A stretch of DNA of 64,000 bases from Xylaria sp. FL1777 (lineage: Eukaryota; Ascomycota; Sordariomycetes; Xylariales; Xylariaceae), in NCBI GenBank assembly GCA_022578965.1, contig MU400526.1, positions 1 through 64,000 on the forward strand, given 5' to 3'. The translations under genes were made by a program, and so were the position numbers. Positions within the stretch are counted from its first letter, which is position 1, and each line of letters starts with the position of its first letter. The notes below the pieces were generated by a model that did no database searches, was not told where the DNA came from, and worked only from the letters and a program-made list of their open reading frames with translations. Positions 25,590 to 37,799 of this stretch are shown here, in pieces.

Positions 25590-26897
25590 ATGTGTATACA
25601 ACATTCCGAAGGCGATGGTGAGCCAACTTTGCCGCAAACCTCAGGTGAAATCCCGGGGCACAATGTCTCCGGAGATTCCCGTGAGGCGTTCCCCTGGGAT
25701 GCTGGGGTTTTCGATGCCCACTGCCACCCAACAGACACAATGGCATCCATAGGGTCCATACCTGCCATGAAAGCACGTGTTTTGACCGTCATGGCCACAC
25801 GATCCCAAGACCAGGAACTTGTTTGCGAGGTGGCGTCTAAGCATGGCGTGCATGACGGTAAGACGTTATTGTCGCACCCCCTTGCACCTACAGGTCAAGA
25901 CCGCATTGTCCCCTCTTTTGGCTGGCACCCTTGGTTTTCTTATCAACTATACGACGATACAGTGTCAAATCCCACGTACGATGGCACGCCCACTGGGAAA
26001 ATAGCACACTATGACCAAGTCTTAGCTCCTAAGCCGTCATCCAAAGATGTCTCGTTTAGCAACGGACTAGGTGATCCAAGGCCGTTGTCCGAGTTCCTCG
26101 AAGAGACCCGAAAACGCCTGGAAAAATTGCCCCTTGCTCTTGTAGGCGAGGTTGGTATAGACAAGGCCTTTCGTCTCCCGACAGCCTGGACATCGGTCGA
26201 GGAACTCGACCGGGAGGAGGGTCTTACCCCTGGTGGCCGCGAAGGCCGCCGCCTTAGTCCGTATCGCGTGCAGGTAACGCATCAAGTTGCTATCTTGCGG
26301 GCTCAACTTGAATTGGCGGGGCGTATGGGCCGTTCTGTTAGCGTCCACGGGGTCCAGGCTCACGGTGTGTTATATGAGACAATAGCAGGTTGCTGGAAGG
26401 GCCACGAAAAGGAGGTTTTATCTCGCAGACAAAAACACCAGATCGCTACAGGCGCAGAAGATTTCTCGGATGACACGGACGAGGATAGTGAATACGATGA
26501 CACGCTAAATAGGAAAGGCAACTCCCCCAAACCAGTGGGGGTTAGCAATAAGGGAATCGGACCGCGCGAGTTCCCACCTCGGATATGTCTCCATTCGTAC
26601 AGCGGCCATGTTGAACAACTCAAGATGTACATACACCCTAGTGTGCCCGCCAAGGTGTATTTCTCATTTTCTACTGCCGTCAATTGGGGTACCGGTGGGG
26701 GTGAGAAAACCGAAGAAGCCATCCGGGCTGTGCCAGATGATCGACTCCTCGTTGAAAGTGACTTACATACAGCAGGAGAGGAGATGGATAGTAGCCTGGA
26801 GGAAGTATGTAGAAAGATTTGCCAGATAAAGGGATGGGATCTTCGGGAGGGAGTGGAACTACTAGGGCGCAATTGGCGGGAATTCGTGCTTGGATAA
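25590..26897 (+). CDS. TatD-family metal-dependent hydrolase (Scn1-like)
   Basis: Single-exon gene of 435 aa. The TatD/amidohydrolase metal ligands are all visible: the HxH pair in FDAHCHPTD (His44, His46), Glu187 in LVGEVGID, His253 in SVHGVQAHG, His335 in CLHSYSGH and Asp391 in LLVESDLHT. TatD proteins are TIM-barrel phosphodiesterases with 3'-5' exonuclease activity. The fungal branch includes S. pombe Scn1, known as a Cut9-interacting protein. Compared with bacterial TatD (about 260 aa) this one has an N-terminal extension of about 40 residues and an acidic insertion (about 287-325) between metal ligands. Such insertions are usual in the fungal branch as far as I recall. The true substrate is not predictable. 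The family is certain; the Scn1 orthology is likely. Confidence 0.93.
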   Translation: MCIQHSEGDGEPTLPQTSGEIPGHNVSGDSREAFPWDAGVFDAHCHPTDTMASIGSIPAMKARVLTVMATRSQDQELVCEVASKHGVHDGKTLLSHPLAPTGQDRIVPSFGWHPWFSYQLYDDTVSNPTYDGTPTGKIAHYDQVLAPKPSSKDVSFSNGLGDPRPLSEFLEETRKRLEKLPLALVGEVGIDKAFRLPTAWTSVEELDREEGLTPGGREGRRLSPYRVQVTHQVAILRAQLELAGRMGRSVSVHGVQAHGVLYETIAGCWKGHEKEVLSRRQKHQIATGAEDFSDDTDEDSEYDDTLNRKGNSPKPVGVSNKGIGPREFPPRICLHSYSGHVEQLKMYIHPSVPAKVYFSFSTAVNWGTGGGEKTEEAIRAVPDDRLLVESDLHTAGEEMDSSLEEVCRKICQIKGWDLREGVELLGRNWREFVLG

Positions 26898-28935
26898 CAT
26901 CTACCGACTACGTACTTTTCCTTGCCGAACAGAACATATAAAACGAGACGAATCAAGACTCATGGATTTCAGTTGGATAGTACCTAAAAGACTATGGGGT
27001 TTATACAACACATGGTTGTCGTGAGCATTATTAGCATACCAGTGAATAGGCCTTAGCATTTGACTCTATTTCAGAAGGGTGAATTTGGCTTCGACTATTA
27101 TCCAAGTATATATTCGATTTCGTAGAGAAAGACGGAGACTTATGGATACCTATATGTATGTAAATTGAACTTACCTAACCTCAAGTTTACGTTGTTATAT
27201 CACCACATAGTTTCAGCTCGGAAAAGACTTTATGCATGGAAACATGTCATAGTATCTCATTTCGATGATATTATACCCGACCTACCTACGTAGTAGAGTA
27301 TAATCATAATACCTCTCTACCTTTAAGCATGAGATATCAATACATATAAGACTTAAGTCAAAAGTTCCAATGTACATAACCAGGTACGGTACTGTACAAG
27401 TATCTACACATCTACACTAATGTGCAGAGCACCACATGAAGCTAGCGTTGTAGGTTAGCATCAACTCCACTTTATTATTAGTCCCCGTCTTCTTGACATG
27501 AGTGGTGCTCGGCTGTTTTCTGCCGTCGTTGGCCTCCAAAAAGAACCCCGCCACGTCGGCTCTGCCTTGCTCACTCAGTGCAGTTTTGCTCTCTCACCGT
27601 GGTACCTACTTCCCTCCCTAGTGCAGGATCCTCTCGCATATCGTCCATCCATCCATCAGCTCGTCGTCCCAGTCCACTCACAACGCTCGAAGCAGCCGAC
27701 TCTCCTTCACACACCCGAAAACCTTGATTGCGACGGTGCAGTACAGTACAGTACACCACCGCACAGCACGCACATTGTTCAGGTACCCGACGGTCAGGCT
27801 TGCCAGGGACGCCAGGGTCGCGTCACATTTTCTCCGCTAGGGGGAGATTCCCCATGTGTCATTGTCCCACAAAGCGTATTCCATCTGCTCTTATCCTTGC
27901 GCCGCTTTGCTCTGCTTTGCCTTGCCTTGCCTCGCCTTGCCGCCAACCTGTCTGCGTAACGCTGCCGGTCTCCGGGTTCCAGTTCCCGTTTCCAGTCTCC
28001 AGTCCAGTCTCCAGTCCCTAGTCTCCATTTCACCGTTCCTCTCTACCTACTATCACTGTGCTTGCTGCGTGCTGTGTGCTGCAGTGTACGGGAGGTAGAT
28101 AGTGGTTGGTTGGTCAGTCAGTCTGTGACAGCCATAGTGTGTGCTCACTACTGCAGTGCTTACATCTGAAGGGACGACTGTCGATAGTTTGAACCTCCTC
28201 CAGAGTAAACGACGAAGGAAGCTTCTGCGAACACGCTTGTTTGACTTCCACCTCTGCCTGTATCTGCTCGGACAGGCTACCTATCATTAACTTACGTACA
28301 GCACGGGAGGTCTAGGATACCGGTATATACATTCATTTCTGGCCATTTGTACCTGGTGCTAGCTCTACACCCCGTCGTGTTTACCTAAGCTGTCTCACAC
28401 CATTCCAGCACCCCGTATACCGTATTACTGCTCCAATTGTCTCTTCCCTCTTCCCTCGAAGCAAGGGAGATCGAGGGCGTGCGTCCCCGTACCCGTGCAG
28501 CTCCTATCTGCCGTTGTTGTTATATACGACCCAGCCGACTGTGATCGGACCCCTGGCCTGGTGTGCTGACTGGCTGCTTCTGCGCAATTGGTGTGCCACC
28601 ACGGCGCATCCTCTTGTCGACGCTGCTCGCTGCCTGTTCGTCGACACAGCTCGCATAGCGGCATTTTGATCGTCGTACCCCCTGCCGCTTGGGACCGCAC
28701 CCCCCACAACGCGCGACACAGATAGTACTGTATCGACCTGCCTGCTGCGGACTTTCGACTCGTCCGCCCCAGCGGAACAAATCTGAGAAGAGGTTCCAAC
28801 GAGTCCTGTCCCAGATCCCCAGATCTGCCTGCCCTCGCGCGCTCACGCCCACGTCACGCCCACGCACGCCCTCCGCCCACGCTTGCCCAGCCCTGCCAGC
28901 TGTGCGCTAGCTTTTGCGACAGCCTGTCGTGAGCC
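26898..28935 (+). other. Intergenic region and long pyrimidine-rich leader
   Basis: The first 500 bp after the TatD gene are AT-leaning with TACCTA motifs (27171, 27279). From about 27480 the plus strand becomes C/T-rich, with simple repeats such as CTTTGCCTTGCC (27905-27940) and CCAGTCTCCAGTC (27980-28025). Several overlapping frames up to 153 codons are open here, but they are low in complexity and lack motifs. This looks like a promoter and long 5' leader of the SSXT-like gene, possibly with an untranslated intron. Confidence 0.5.
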
Positions 28936-30662
28936 ATGTACGCCGGCAACTATGGGTATCCCAATAATCCTGTTGGTTCACCACAGTACAATGGCGGCGC
29001 CCCACCCCCGGGCTCCCAGAGTTCTGCCATGCAGCCTGGAACGTCTTCCAACCAGATGATGTATAATGCTCAGCAGTTTTCCATGGCCGCCCAGTCTGGT
29101 ACTGCCTTTCCTGGCAATCCTAGTATGATGGCCGGTGTAGCTCCTCCCGGAATGATGCAGAATACCGGCATGCCGCACATGGCCAATGCTAATGGCCAAA
29201 GTAAGCTTGTTTTCCTCCTGTCGCGGCTCCGTCCTGTAACTGTGTTCTGTCTTCCTTTTGCCTCTCTATAGCTGCGTGTGTAATGTTTCCTAGAGTTTCT
29301 CCTTACGCGTAAGGCCGCTTCCGATGTTCCTGCACTGGAACGGGATGCTTAATACGACGCTACAGCTAGCTCAACTGATCGTCGTGTTTGCCGCTCTCTC
29401 GGCGCGGGTTTATTTTAGACCCTTTATACGCCTAGGATGGCCGTGTCATTGCTTTCCGCATCGGATTTAGGTCTGCTGCTGACGTTTGATTGATGAGTAG
29501 TGCCTAATTTCCAACCTCCGTACTCGAACTCCGCCTACGGCGCTGGCATACCGAGCTCCGTACCACCTCAAATGAATATGGCTCCAAATTATGCGATGGG
29601 GGGCGGCATGCCCATGGCCGGGTTTCCTATGCAGCAAGGCATGAATCCGCAACAGCAGCAGCAAATGATGCAGCGTATGCAAGCATCTCAGCCCAATGTC
29701 AATATGTCGACGCCTACGCCTCAACGGAACTTTCAACCCCAACCTTCACAAGGAACACCGGGTCCGGGCAACGGACAGCCTTTGCAGCAATCTCAATTTC
29801 ATGGGCCGCCAAATGCACAAGGACCACATCATGGGCAAGCGCCGAATACCACACCGCAACAACAGCAATCAATGCCGCCATCACAAACACAAGTACAAAC
29901 ACCCTCCTCAAATAACATACAGACACCACAGACGCCAACATTTCCTACCCAAGCCCACGGAAATAATACGAATGGAATGTCATCCGCGTCCACCCCTTTA
30001 AGCCCAGGGACAGATCTAAAGGAGAGGGAGCGGGTGGGAGTAATTCTAGAGATCAATAATGAATTACTACTCGAAGCTATGCAAATTCAAAGCACTCAGC
30101 ATATTATCAAGAAAGAACGTGTAGCTATGAATGGCACTGATGGCAACATGAATGATGGAGAGAAGAAGTCTCCAGAAGAGGAACAGCTTGCGCAGGATTA
30201 TATCCAGTAAGTTGCATTGTTATTTGTTTCGTCAAAACTTCATTGCTGACTAACACAATTAGCTGTATGCGAAGGCTCCAAACAAATCTGGCGTATTTAG
30301 CAGGTCTCGCCGACAAGGAAAGAAAACCTACCCAGGCATCCGTGGCATATCCTGCGTACCTGAAACCACCACCGTTGAATACAAGCATCAAACTGAGACA
30401 GGTACAAAATCCAGACGGGGGCGAAGTCAAACCTGACATTATAGACCGAGAAGAAACGACCAAATATATCGGAGAGCTATACAGGAAACTTCAAGTTCTA
30501 TTTCCTGAAATCGACCCGAATAAGGAACCTAGCATTCGACCGCTAGCTCAAGCGCCTAATTCAACACAATCTGGTGCCCAGACTCCCGGCCAAGCTAGTC
30601 CGGTGCCAGGAAAGCAATCAACACCAACCTTGGTAACTTCTGCGGGCTTACCTGCTTCCTAA
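28936..30662 (+). CDS. SSXT/SNF11-like Gln-rich SWI/SNF subunit
   Basis: Three exons: 28936-29200, 29501-30206 and 30263-30662, giving 456 aa. Introns are 300 bp (branch TGCTGAC) and 56 bp (GTAAGT, CTGACTAAC); both keep frame. Residues 1-260 are Gln/Met/Pro/Asn-rich and disordered (NPQQQQQMMQRM). Residues about 263-345 match the pattern of the SSXT/SNF11 domain of human SS18 and yeast Snf11. That pattern is a helix with INNELLLEAMQIQ, a charged linker, then YIHCMRRLQTNLAYLAGLAD. In those proteins this helix pair docks on the ATPase of the SWI/SNF chromatin remodeller, so a nuclear coactivator role is inferred. The C-terminal 110 residues (KYIGELYRKLQVLFPE) are extra and I cannot assign them. 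The family call rests on motif pattern, not alignment. Confidence 0.82.
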
Positions 30663-31310
30663 AACACTTAGCGGTCTACAACTGCGTATCAAATTGACAT
30701 GTTTTCGCTGTATGGATTATGTGGATGGAAAAAGTATAATTCTGGCATATCTAGCGGAGCTAAAAACCAAGTTTGTCCTGAGGGGCGACCGCCGCCTTCT
30801 GTATAAAGATTATGGTGATGGTCTGCAAAGATCGGTATATGATTAATGTTCTTGGCACGCTACCTCGGGCGTTATCGGAGTCAGGACTGGGACACGAAGG
30901 GTTTCTTTAGAGGCAAAGTATATATTCGACTCGCGTGCTGCATAGGTTATACCCGAAGATCCGTCGTCTTATCTGTGAAGGTATTCCAAATCCACAAGGC
31001 TATGGTAATTTGATCATGTTGCATTCGCTCACTTGTGAAACGCAGCTTTTCATACTTCACTGTGAGGTTTTCCCCAATGGCATATATACGTAGGTGTCAC
31101 GTTCCCTAGCTTCAAGGTTTAGATATACGTTTCATGCAAAGCGAGTGGCACAACTTGTCGAAGCTCTAGCCAAGGCCAAGTGTGAATGAAAACATAGAGC
31201 GCGAATACGACACTGATGGGCGGGAATTTACTGTACCTTTACACCCATATCTGACACAACTCTTTACTAATACGTCATACCACTCTGACCTACCGCGAAT
31301 TTCTTTGCTT
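30663..31310. other. Intergenic, no gene seen
   Basis: The 3' flank of the SSXT-like gene. No frame, tRNA or repeat that I can support. Confidence 0.55.
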
Positions 31311-31505
31311 TCACGCCAACTTGGTTGTCCGAAATAGCCGACTGGACTTGGTGCTTTGCCAACGGAAACATTGAGGACCGCTAGGCGGCATTTGTTCTAT
31401 CCAATCCTCTGGTTTGGTTTCAATTTCCTGTTCGTGTAAATTCTCAAAGTAGAGCTTGCCCCTTCGTCGGTATGTTTCCACGCAAGGAGGCTCTGGTGCT
31501 GAAGC
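31311..31505 (-). pseudogene. Isolated minus-strand coding-like segment
   Basis: A 64-codon open stretch ending at TGA 31313-31311, preceded by an in-frame TGA at 31508-31506. Its composition is protein-like (YRRRGKLYFENLHEQEIE, PEDWIEQMPPSGPQCFRW), unlike neighbouring noncoding DNA. It lies about 190 bp downstream of the family pseudogene on the same strand but in another frame. It may be the decayed C-terminus of that gene or of a second one. The family is not recognised. Confidence 0.35.
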
Positions 31506-31695
31506 TCAACGTGAAGTTTCTGTACTGGTCGCTAAAATCTGGTGCTGTGGATGCTTGGCTTGTATTTGGGGAGTTTTCACTTATTTGTAGGTACTGGGGA
31601 AGGCTGGGCGACTTAACGATGTTTTGATTCCATATCTTACGTTGAAGTTTATCCTCGGCATCCCTACGCTAGAGGTTACGGCGTTGTTATGCGCT

Positions 31696-32240
31696 TTATG
31701 AATCATTCGAGTAAGGTTCATTAGTCGGTATGTTGGCTTGCCTAGCCACAGTGTTAGCGTCCATAATAAAGCGGTCTCGGTGTTGTTTTGCTAAGTCTCT
31801 CGCGTCCCTAGCTCCGTGTCGAAATGTATCAATATTACCAGTTAGCCCTCATGTATTAATCTGGGTCATATGATACGAGGGAGGCCCTCCCTCGACAGTC
31901 GGCGCTGTCGGGTGATGGGCGTACAACTTGAGGGTACCGTCGTAGTCGGCCGAGCTAAACGTATACGCATTATTATCATAAATCGGCTCAGGCTATGTAT
32001 GGCGCGAGATCCTATCGCTCCGTCGTAAAGAGCTTGCCGTATTGCCACTGCTGCACTACTTTACTTCCACGAAGAAATTCGGCGCGATAGGAGGGAGGAG
32101 GTCGCCGAGTTTGGGTCCGTCGGTCGAGTTCTTCCAATGCCCCGTGGGTTAGCTCGATCTTCGAAAACCTGTCCCAGAAGTCGGGGGGATATTTCCAGGA
32201 TGCCCAAGCATCGAGAAGGTAGGACGAGTACGAGTAGTTA
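31696..32240 (-). pseudogene. Decayed member of a fungal multigene family, internal deletion
   Basis: Pieces of one protein can be read on the minus strand in three frames. The N-terminal piece (about 32221-32085) has LLDAWASWKYPPDFWDRFSK and IELTHGALEELDRR. Then come NFFVEVK plus a stop (32079-32056), QALYDGAIGSRAIHSL (about 32051-31990), and TFSSADYDGTLKLYAHHPTA to YHMTQ (31989-31849). The last piece, in frame after a TGA, is ARDLAKQHRDRF (to 31696). I recognise these signatures, in this order, from a large family of uncharacterised filamentous-fungal proteins of several hundred residues. About 200 residues between the first two pieces are missing. With two stops and at least two frameshifts the gene is dead. 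Function of the family is unknown to me. Confidence 0.72.
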
Positions 32241-32272
32241 AATAGGACCCAAAGTCCAAGACACGCTCTCAC

Positions 32273-34730
32273 CTAGAGGCGCGATGACGATGTTGTTCAA
32301 TTGCAAGGATTGGCCAGGAAGCTTTTATATGGTGTTCACTTGGGATCACAAAAGCGGGGAAATGCAAAGCTTATCCACCAAGCTCGATCTTATCGCGCCG
32401 CAGGAAGTGGCTTTACTGCGTAGTCGCACTAGCGCCCGGACTTTACCACCACTTACACCATCATCATTTGCAACATCATTTTACTTATACCATCATTACC
32501 ATGATACCTAATATAGTAAAAGAGCTTTCGTCATTTTCTGGATCCAGAGGAACATAACCCTAATATCGCTGTATGTTATGCGTTTTATACTAGCGTTACT
32601 CTCCATATTCCAAAATTGCTGACCTTTTTCAGGTCTTTAAAGACGAGTATGAACAACTAGGGATCTAAGGATTGTTATTTATGTGTCCTTACTTGATATT
32701 GGATATCATACAATATTCTAGAACTTTAGCCGGAGTCCAATTCTCGGTTCTTTCGGGTTAGAAGACTTCGTAGTCATCCCGTGGCTTTCTTAGGGACGAT
32801 AGTAGGGATGTCCATACCAAAAGGGCTCAGAATAGGTACTCGATAATCTTGCTTTGTAATGATCTACCTCGTCTCTTGCGCATGATTTTAAGCCGACTGC
32901 TCTCTTTGTGCACCATGCTTGCTAACTTTTTCTTCCAAGAGGAATATGTTAGTTAGTCTTAACGTAAGCGAATATTCATATCATGAGCGAATAGAAATTC
33001 TTGTACAAATGCATATATCAATCAGACACACGTTCGAAATAACCAATTTTCCGCACATGATGGGATGGAGAAGCAATGTGATGCTTAAAAGAGTACCTAG
33101 CGGGCTAATTCTGGTGACGGTCTGCATCGGAGTCACCATGGTAATAATAATCAAAAATTAATAATAATTTTAGTTAATTACTACTAGTTACTACATTTAT
33201 GGTTTATGCGCTATCGCGTCGCGTTCATCCCGTTGGAGGAAGAAAATGTTTCCCAATATCACGCGGGAGGCTCTTTAGGCTTGGGCCAATCATGGGTTGT
33301 GTATCCTTACTGGCCTTGCCTGATCGGCTAGATTTGGAAATGGAGATTGACAGGGGAGCTGTAGTGTGGCCTTCACAGTGCATTAGTGTAGGTTCTGGTT
33401 TCACTAGGCACGCAGTAAGCCTGTAAAGGGGAGACGTACCTGAGCTAATTCAACTTACCTAGGTACTTATATACTATGCAAGTGCGTGTATGTAGATACA
33501 AGCTATCTCCATAACAATAGATGCTCGCCCGCCGTTGATCTGTTGAAAATACTTACTACGTGGACACTTAAACGGCCGATACAACTAGTTAAGCGCTGTG
33601 AAGAGAAAGAATCGACGAGAGGTGGTATAAATGACTGGATCTCGTGTAATAGAGGTATTAGGTATACATGCCAGTGTACAACATTCAGGAGCGAATCACA
33701 AGACGCAGGCGGTTTGATTAGCTAGAAATGCGACCTGGGTACGCTAGTCCACGGTGGGTATTTGGCTAGATGCCAAGAACAGCAAGTGAGCATTCGACCC
33801 CTGCTCGGCTCTCCTGTCTCGCGTCTGCATTGCGACTTTTTGAATAAGTCTCCATTCACCCTGTCGCTGCCGTCTCCCCTCGGCCCTCAATAACTGCCAA
33901 CTGTAGTCTGTCTGCATACTTGCTTGGAATGTAGACAGTGTACGCTCGTTGTCTGTGTGGATTTCTCTCCTTCGTTGATATTGCATCGATAGGCTCGTTT
34001 TGTTCATGCCACTTACACTACTCATTCGTCTGCCTTTGATTCACCAACTCGACGACTTTGTTAGGTCGAATCGATAATAATAATACGCTCCTTTAAGCCA
34101 AGGCCCAACTCCTGAATCCCTCATTCTTTTACCGCTCTTCCAGCTTCTAGTCTGGATCCAGGGAACCTTCCTTAACCTTCACAACTTGTACACTTGACCC
34201 GCTTGGCCGCTGCCCACACCGTCTAGCCAGGAAGTCTCAATCCACATATGAAACAGAGGGAGCTGCCGATTTGCTGTCTCTGCCCTGTATAACCATTGTG
34301 CATTATAGGTGCCGTAAACTACCCAGGTACTGAGTACTAGCAGTAGCTGATACCTTGACTCCGAACCCCTGGATTGAATCATCGTCTAGTCTACCAACCT
34401 ACCTGCTTCCCCTGCCACCTTTACATTCAGCATAACACGTCCGATGCTCGATTCTCGACCTGGTTGCCACTGTTGCCACTCAAAGGATCCTTCAACAACG
34501 ACTAGGTAACACGGCTTAATCGTTTACGCAACCCTGAACAGTTTGTTACTGTCACACTCTTCCGACCCTGTGTCCGATGCCATAATAGCCCCAGGACGTG
34601 TTGATTTGGATGAAGCTGTCTGAGATTTAGCAGACGCGAGGGGGCTAGTTGGCATTTTCACATCTGGAAACCAGCATTCCAGTCAGTTGTCCCGGCCACC
34701 CCACTGTTTCCAGCGTGCCTATCCTTCGTG
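32273..34730. other. Intergenic and leader region before the RabGAP gene
   Basis: About 2.5 kb without a supported gene. Scattered frames of 60-93 codons overlap on both strands and lack motifs or introns. The last kilobase on the plus strand is C/T-rich and probably holds promoter and leader of the TBC gene. Confidence 0.5.
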
Positions 34731-37700
34731 ATGGAACGAGACTTTGAGCATCACCGGAAAAATGAGTCTTCCTCGAATGCCAGCCCGCCTTTAATAGAAT
34801 CGAACATGCCGAAATCGCCAGCCGACACTAAAATGCCTGGCCACGACTCAATGGTCACAGTCCGCTTGTCAGAGCCTCCTTCATTGTCTGTGAACACGGA
34901 AATATCTGTAGCTACTATGCCCTCAAGAAGAAGCGTCTTCGGCCCAGAATGCACACCTACCAGCGCCGTGACATTATGCGAGGATGAGGGGAAAATGAGA
35001 AAATTAAGGGACGATGCTGAACCAGGGACAGACAGTGGGACCCCTACAACAGCACACGATGAACGAAACAGCGAGGCCGAATTTACGGATCGGGAGGGAA
35101 TACATAGAGATGAAGATGCCGCGGAAGAGTCTGATACAGAGGAAGTCAATTGGGAGCAGTTACAAAAGTCGGAGAACGAGCAAGTGAAAGATCAGGATGA
35201 TAACGTACGTGTCACTAGGGGACGCATAGAAAAGAGTACTGACATCAAAAACCCCCCTCGCAGTCCACAGCGATGCTCCTAGCAAGACTCGAACAAGAAA
35301 ACAACATGCTCGCTACAAACCCGAAGAGTGTCAAAGTGAAAGTCGTTGAACAGCTATCCGTGCGCCGACCGCGGCCACCCTCAATGGCCCAGCTGCGGGA
35401 AATGGTTAACGGCCCTACGCCCACAGCCTTACGGTACTCCGTCCTCCCTCCGCCACCGATGACGGATCTCGAATTTTACATGGCCCTAGTGAAGGATTAT
35501 CAACAGACAGCTGCCCGTCTCCCCACACTATTGTCCAACAAAATTCGAAAGGGCGTGCCGCCACCACTGCGAGGTGTCGTGTGGCAAAGCATGGCCGGTG
35601 CGAGAGATACACTCCTCTTGGAGCAATTCGACAGGCTTAGTGGCGAATCGAGTCCTTATGAAGGGATCATTGGCAAAGACCTGGGTAGAAGCTTCCCGGG
35701 TGTTGATATGTTTCGAGACCCGGAGGGTGATGGACAACGGATGCTGGGCCGCGTGCTGAAGTGTTTCTCCCTCTACGACCACAAGATCGGGTACTGCCAG
35801 GGGCTGGCTTTTCTAGTTGGTCCTTTGCTGATGCACATGCCTGATAACCAGGCGTTTTGTGTTTTGGTTCGGTATGTTAGAACCTCACCACTTTTCCTTT
35901 TGTCCCAACCGTACCATGAGTTTTGGTTTAGAGCGAGAGACTAACCTGAATCTTGATGGTAGGCTGATGGAGCACTATGATTTACGATCTTGCTTCCTGC
36001 CAGACTTGTCGGGTCTGCACGTCCGAATCTATCAGTTCCGCGAACTGCTGCGCCAAGATATGCCCGCGTTGTCGTCCCACTTAGACGATCTCCAAGTCGA
36101 TCCAGCCTATGTTTCACAGTGGTTCCTATCCTTTTTCGCCGTAACGTGCCCACTACCCATGTTGTTTCGCATCTACGATGTAATTTTTGCCGAGGGTGCG
36201 TCGGAGACTATCATGCGGGTGGCCCTGTCGCTTATGCGAAAGAACCAGGGCCGTATTCTGGCCTGTACCGAACTGGAAGATGTAATGCAGCTTCTCCTCT
36301 CACGAGGGCTTTGGGATTGTTATCACTACAATGCAGACGAATTCGTCGATGACTTTGTCAGCTTGTCTAATGTTGTGTCGAGAGAAAAGCTAGCGCAACT
36401 CGAACAGCGGTATAGGGAGGAAAAGATCGCTAGCGCCAATGCGGCTAGGACGGCCGATGTAACCACAGCAGCCTCCCGTTTCTTGGGTCGCCTTTGGACA
36501 GCGAGCAGTTCATCACCAAGATCTGGAACATTATCACCCGGTTTCGCGGCCCCTCTGAGGCCGTTAAGTATGCTACGTCGAAGTACGTCAAAACAAAGTT
36601 TGGCGTCAACGTTAAACTCGATGGAAGCCAGCTCTGCTAGCGTTTTGAGCTCGGCATCGACAGACGCAACCACTATCTCCCGCGACTCGTCAAACGCCGA
36701 TGACGCTTCCGTCCGCGAGTCAACGCCTGTTGCGGCGAAATCGCATGTATACCATCACGCTGGCGACAAAAACCTACACTCCCAGATTGAGGATCTCCTA
36801 ACTGCACTCAGTGAATTGCAGCGAAATCATTCGTTACTCGCAACACAATTACAAAAAGAAAGGGAGGAAAGAGAAGAAGATGGGAAAACGGTCAAGTCAT
36901 TATTGGCCAAGCTGAAGTTGCAACCCATCATCGGGGATGAGAGCGAGACTCTTAGTAATGACGATGGGAAAAATAATGATGGGCAAGAGGCGGGTGAAAA
37001 CTGTTTATCACAGCTCGTGAGTGCTGTCGAGAACCGTTTTGGTGATGAGAAGAGCCACAATCGAAATTCGTCGTCACTGCAAACGAAATCACAACTTCGT
37101 GATGAGTTAGCTAGGACGAAGGAACACCTCACGATCGAAATGTCCAAATCGCAAGAGTACAATCGCAGGATTGACGAGCTTAGCCAAGAAGCCAATACGC
37201 TGAGGGAGCAACTTCGAGAGAGCCATGCCCATGTTCGCAACGTGCACCAGGACAAACAACGTTTGGAGAGACAAGTCCACTCTCTTCGAGTCAGAGCCTC
37301 TGCGGAGACGCCAAGCACGACACTGGATGCGGGCGGGTGGTTTTCTAACACAAGCCTCTCGACGGGCAACGCAAGCAGTACCGGCAACAACGGTGGCCTG
37401 CGTGAGTTGAAGCTTGGACGCAGCAAGTCGACGCCCAACACGCAGGCAACATTCGCCCAGCGCTCATCATCTCTTCTTGTACGATCGCAGACCGAGACAA
37501 GCTCGTTGAATGACTATGATACTCTCGTTGCGGATTTAGTACAGGCTAAGACCGCCGAAGCAGTCGCCCGGCAAGAAGCAGACGAATACAAACAAAAGCT
37601 TGAAAGCCTGCGGAAAGCCTGCGGAGTAGCCCTCGGTGACATTCCGGGGTCGACGGGGGGCGCGTCAACTCCCGGCATGATGGGATTATTTGCCTTATCG

Positions 37701-37799
37701 AGGACAGAAACTAGCAGCAGTGTTAAGAGTGCACCTGCGCCAGCTTCATCGACGACCTCTAACACAGGCTCTGGAGGCTTTTGGGGCTGGCGAAGGTAA
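34731..37799 (+). CDS. gyp5: TBC-domain RabGAP, Gyp5-like
   Basis: Three exons: 34731-35204, 35264-35871 and 35963-37799, giving 972 aa. Introns are 59 bp (TACTGAC) and 91 bp (ACTAAC). Residues 1-158 are acidic and disordered. The TBC domain spans about 253-465. It holds the entry motif RKGVPPPLRGVVW, the arginine finger Arg300 in IGKDLGRSFP, and the glutamine finger Gln337 in YCQG. Both residues needed for dual-finger catalysis are present, so it should stimulate GTP hydrolysis on a Rab GTPase. The C-terminal half has Ser-rich linkers and coiled coils (about HSQIEDLLTALSELQ and QLRDELARTKEHL) and ends in GFWGWRR. This order (acidic tail, TBC, coiled coil) matches Gyp5/Gyl1, which act on Ypt1/Sec4 in secretion. 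The TBC call is certain; Gyp5 orthology is probable. ATG 34731 is used because the codon before it is GTG. Confidence 0.93.

Noticed and set aside
27498..27959. 153-codon plus-strand frame upstream of the SSXT-like gene
   Set aside because: Low-complexity product of C/T-rich DNA, overlapped by open frames in other phases; no motif or splice support.
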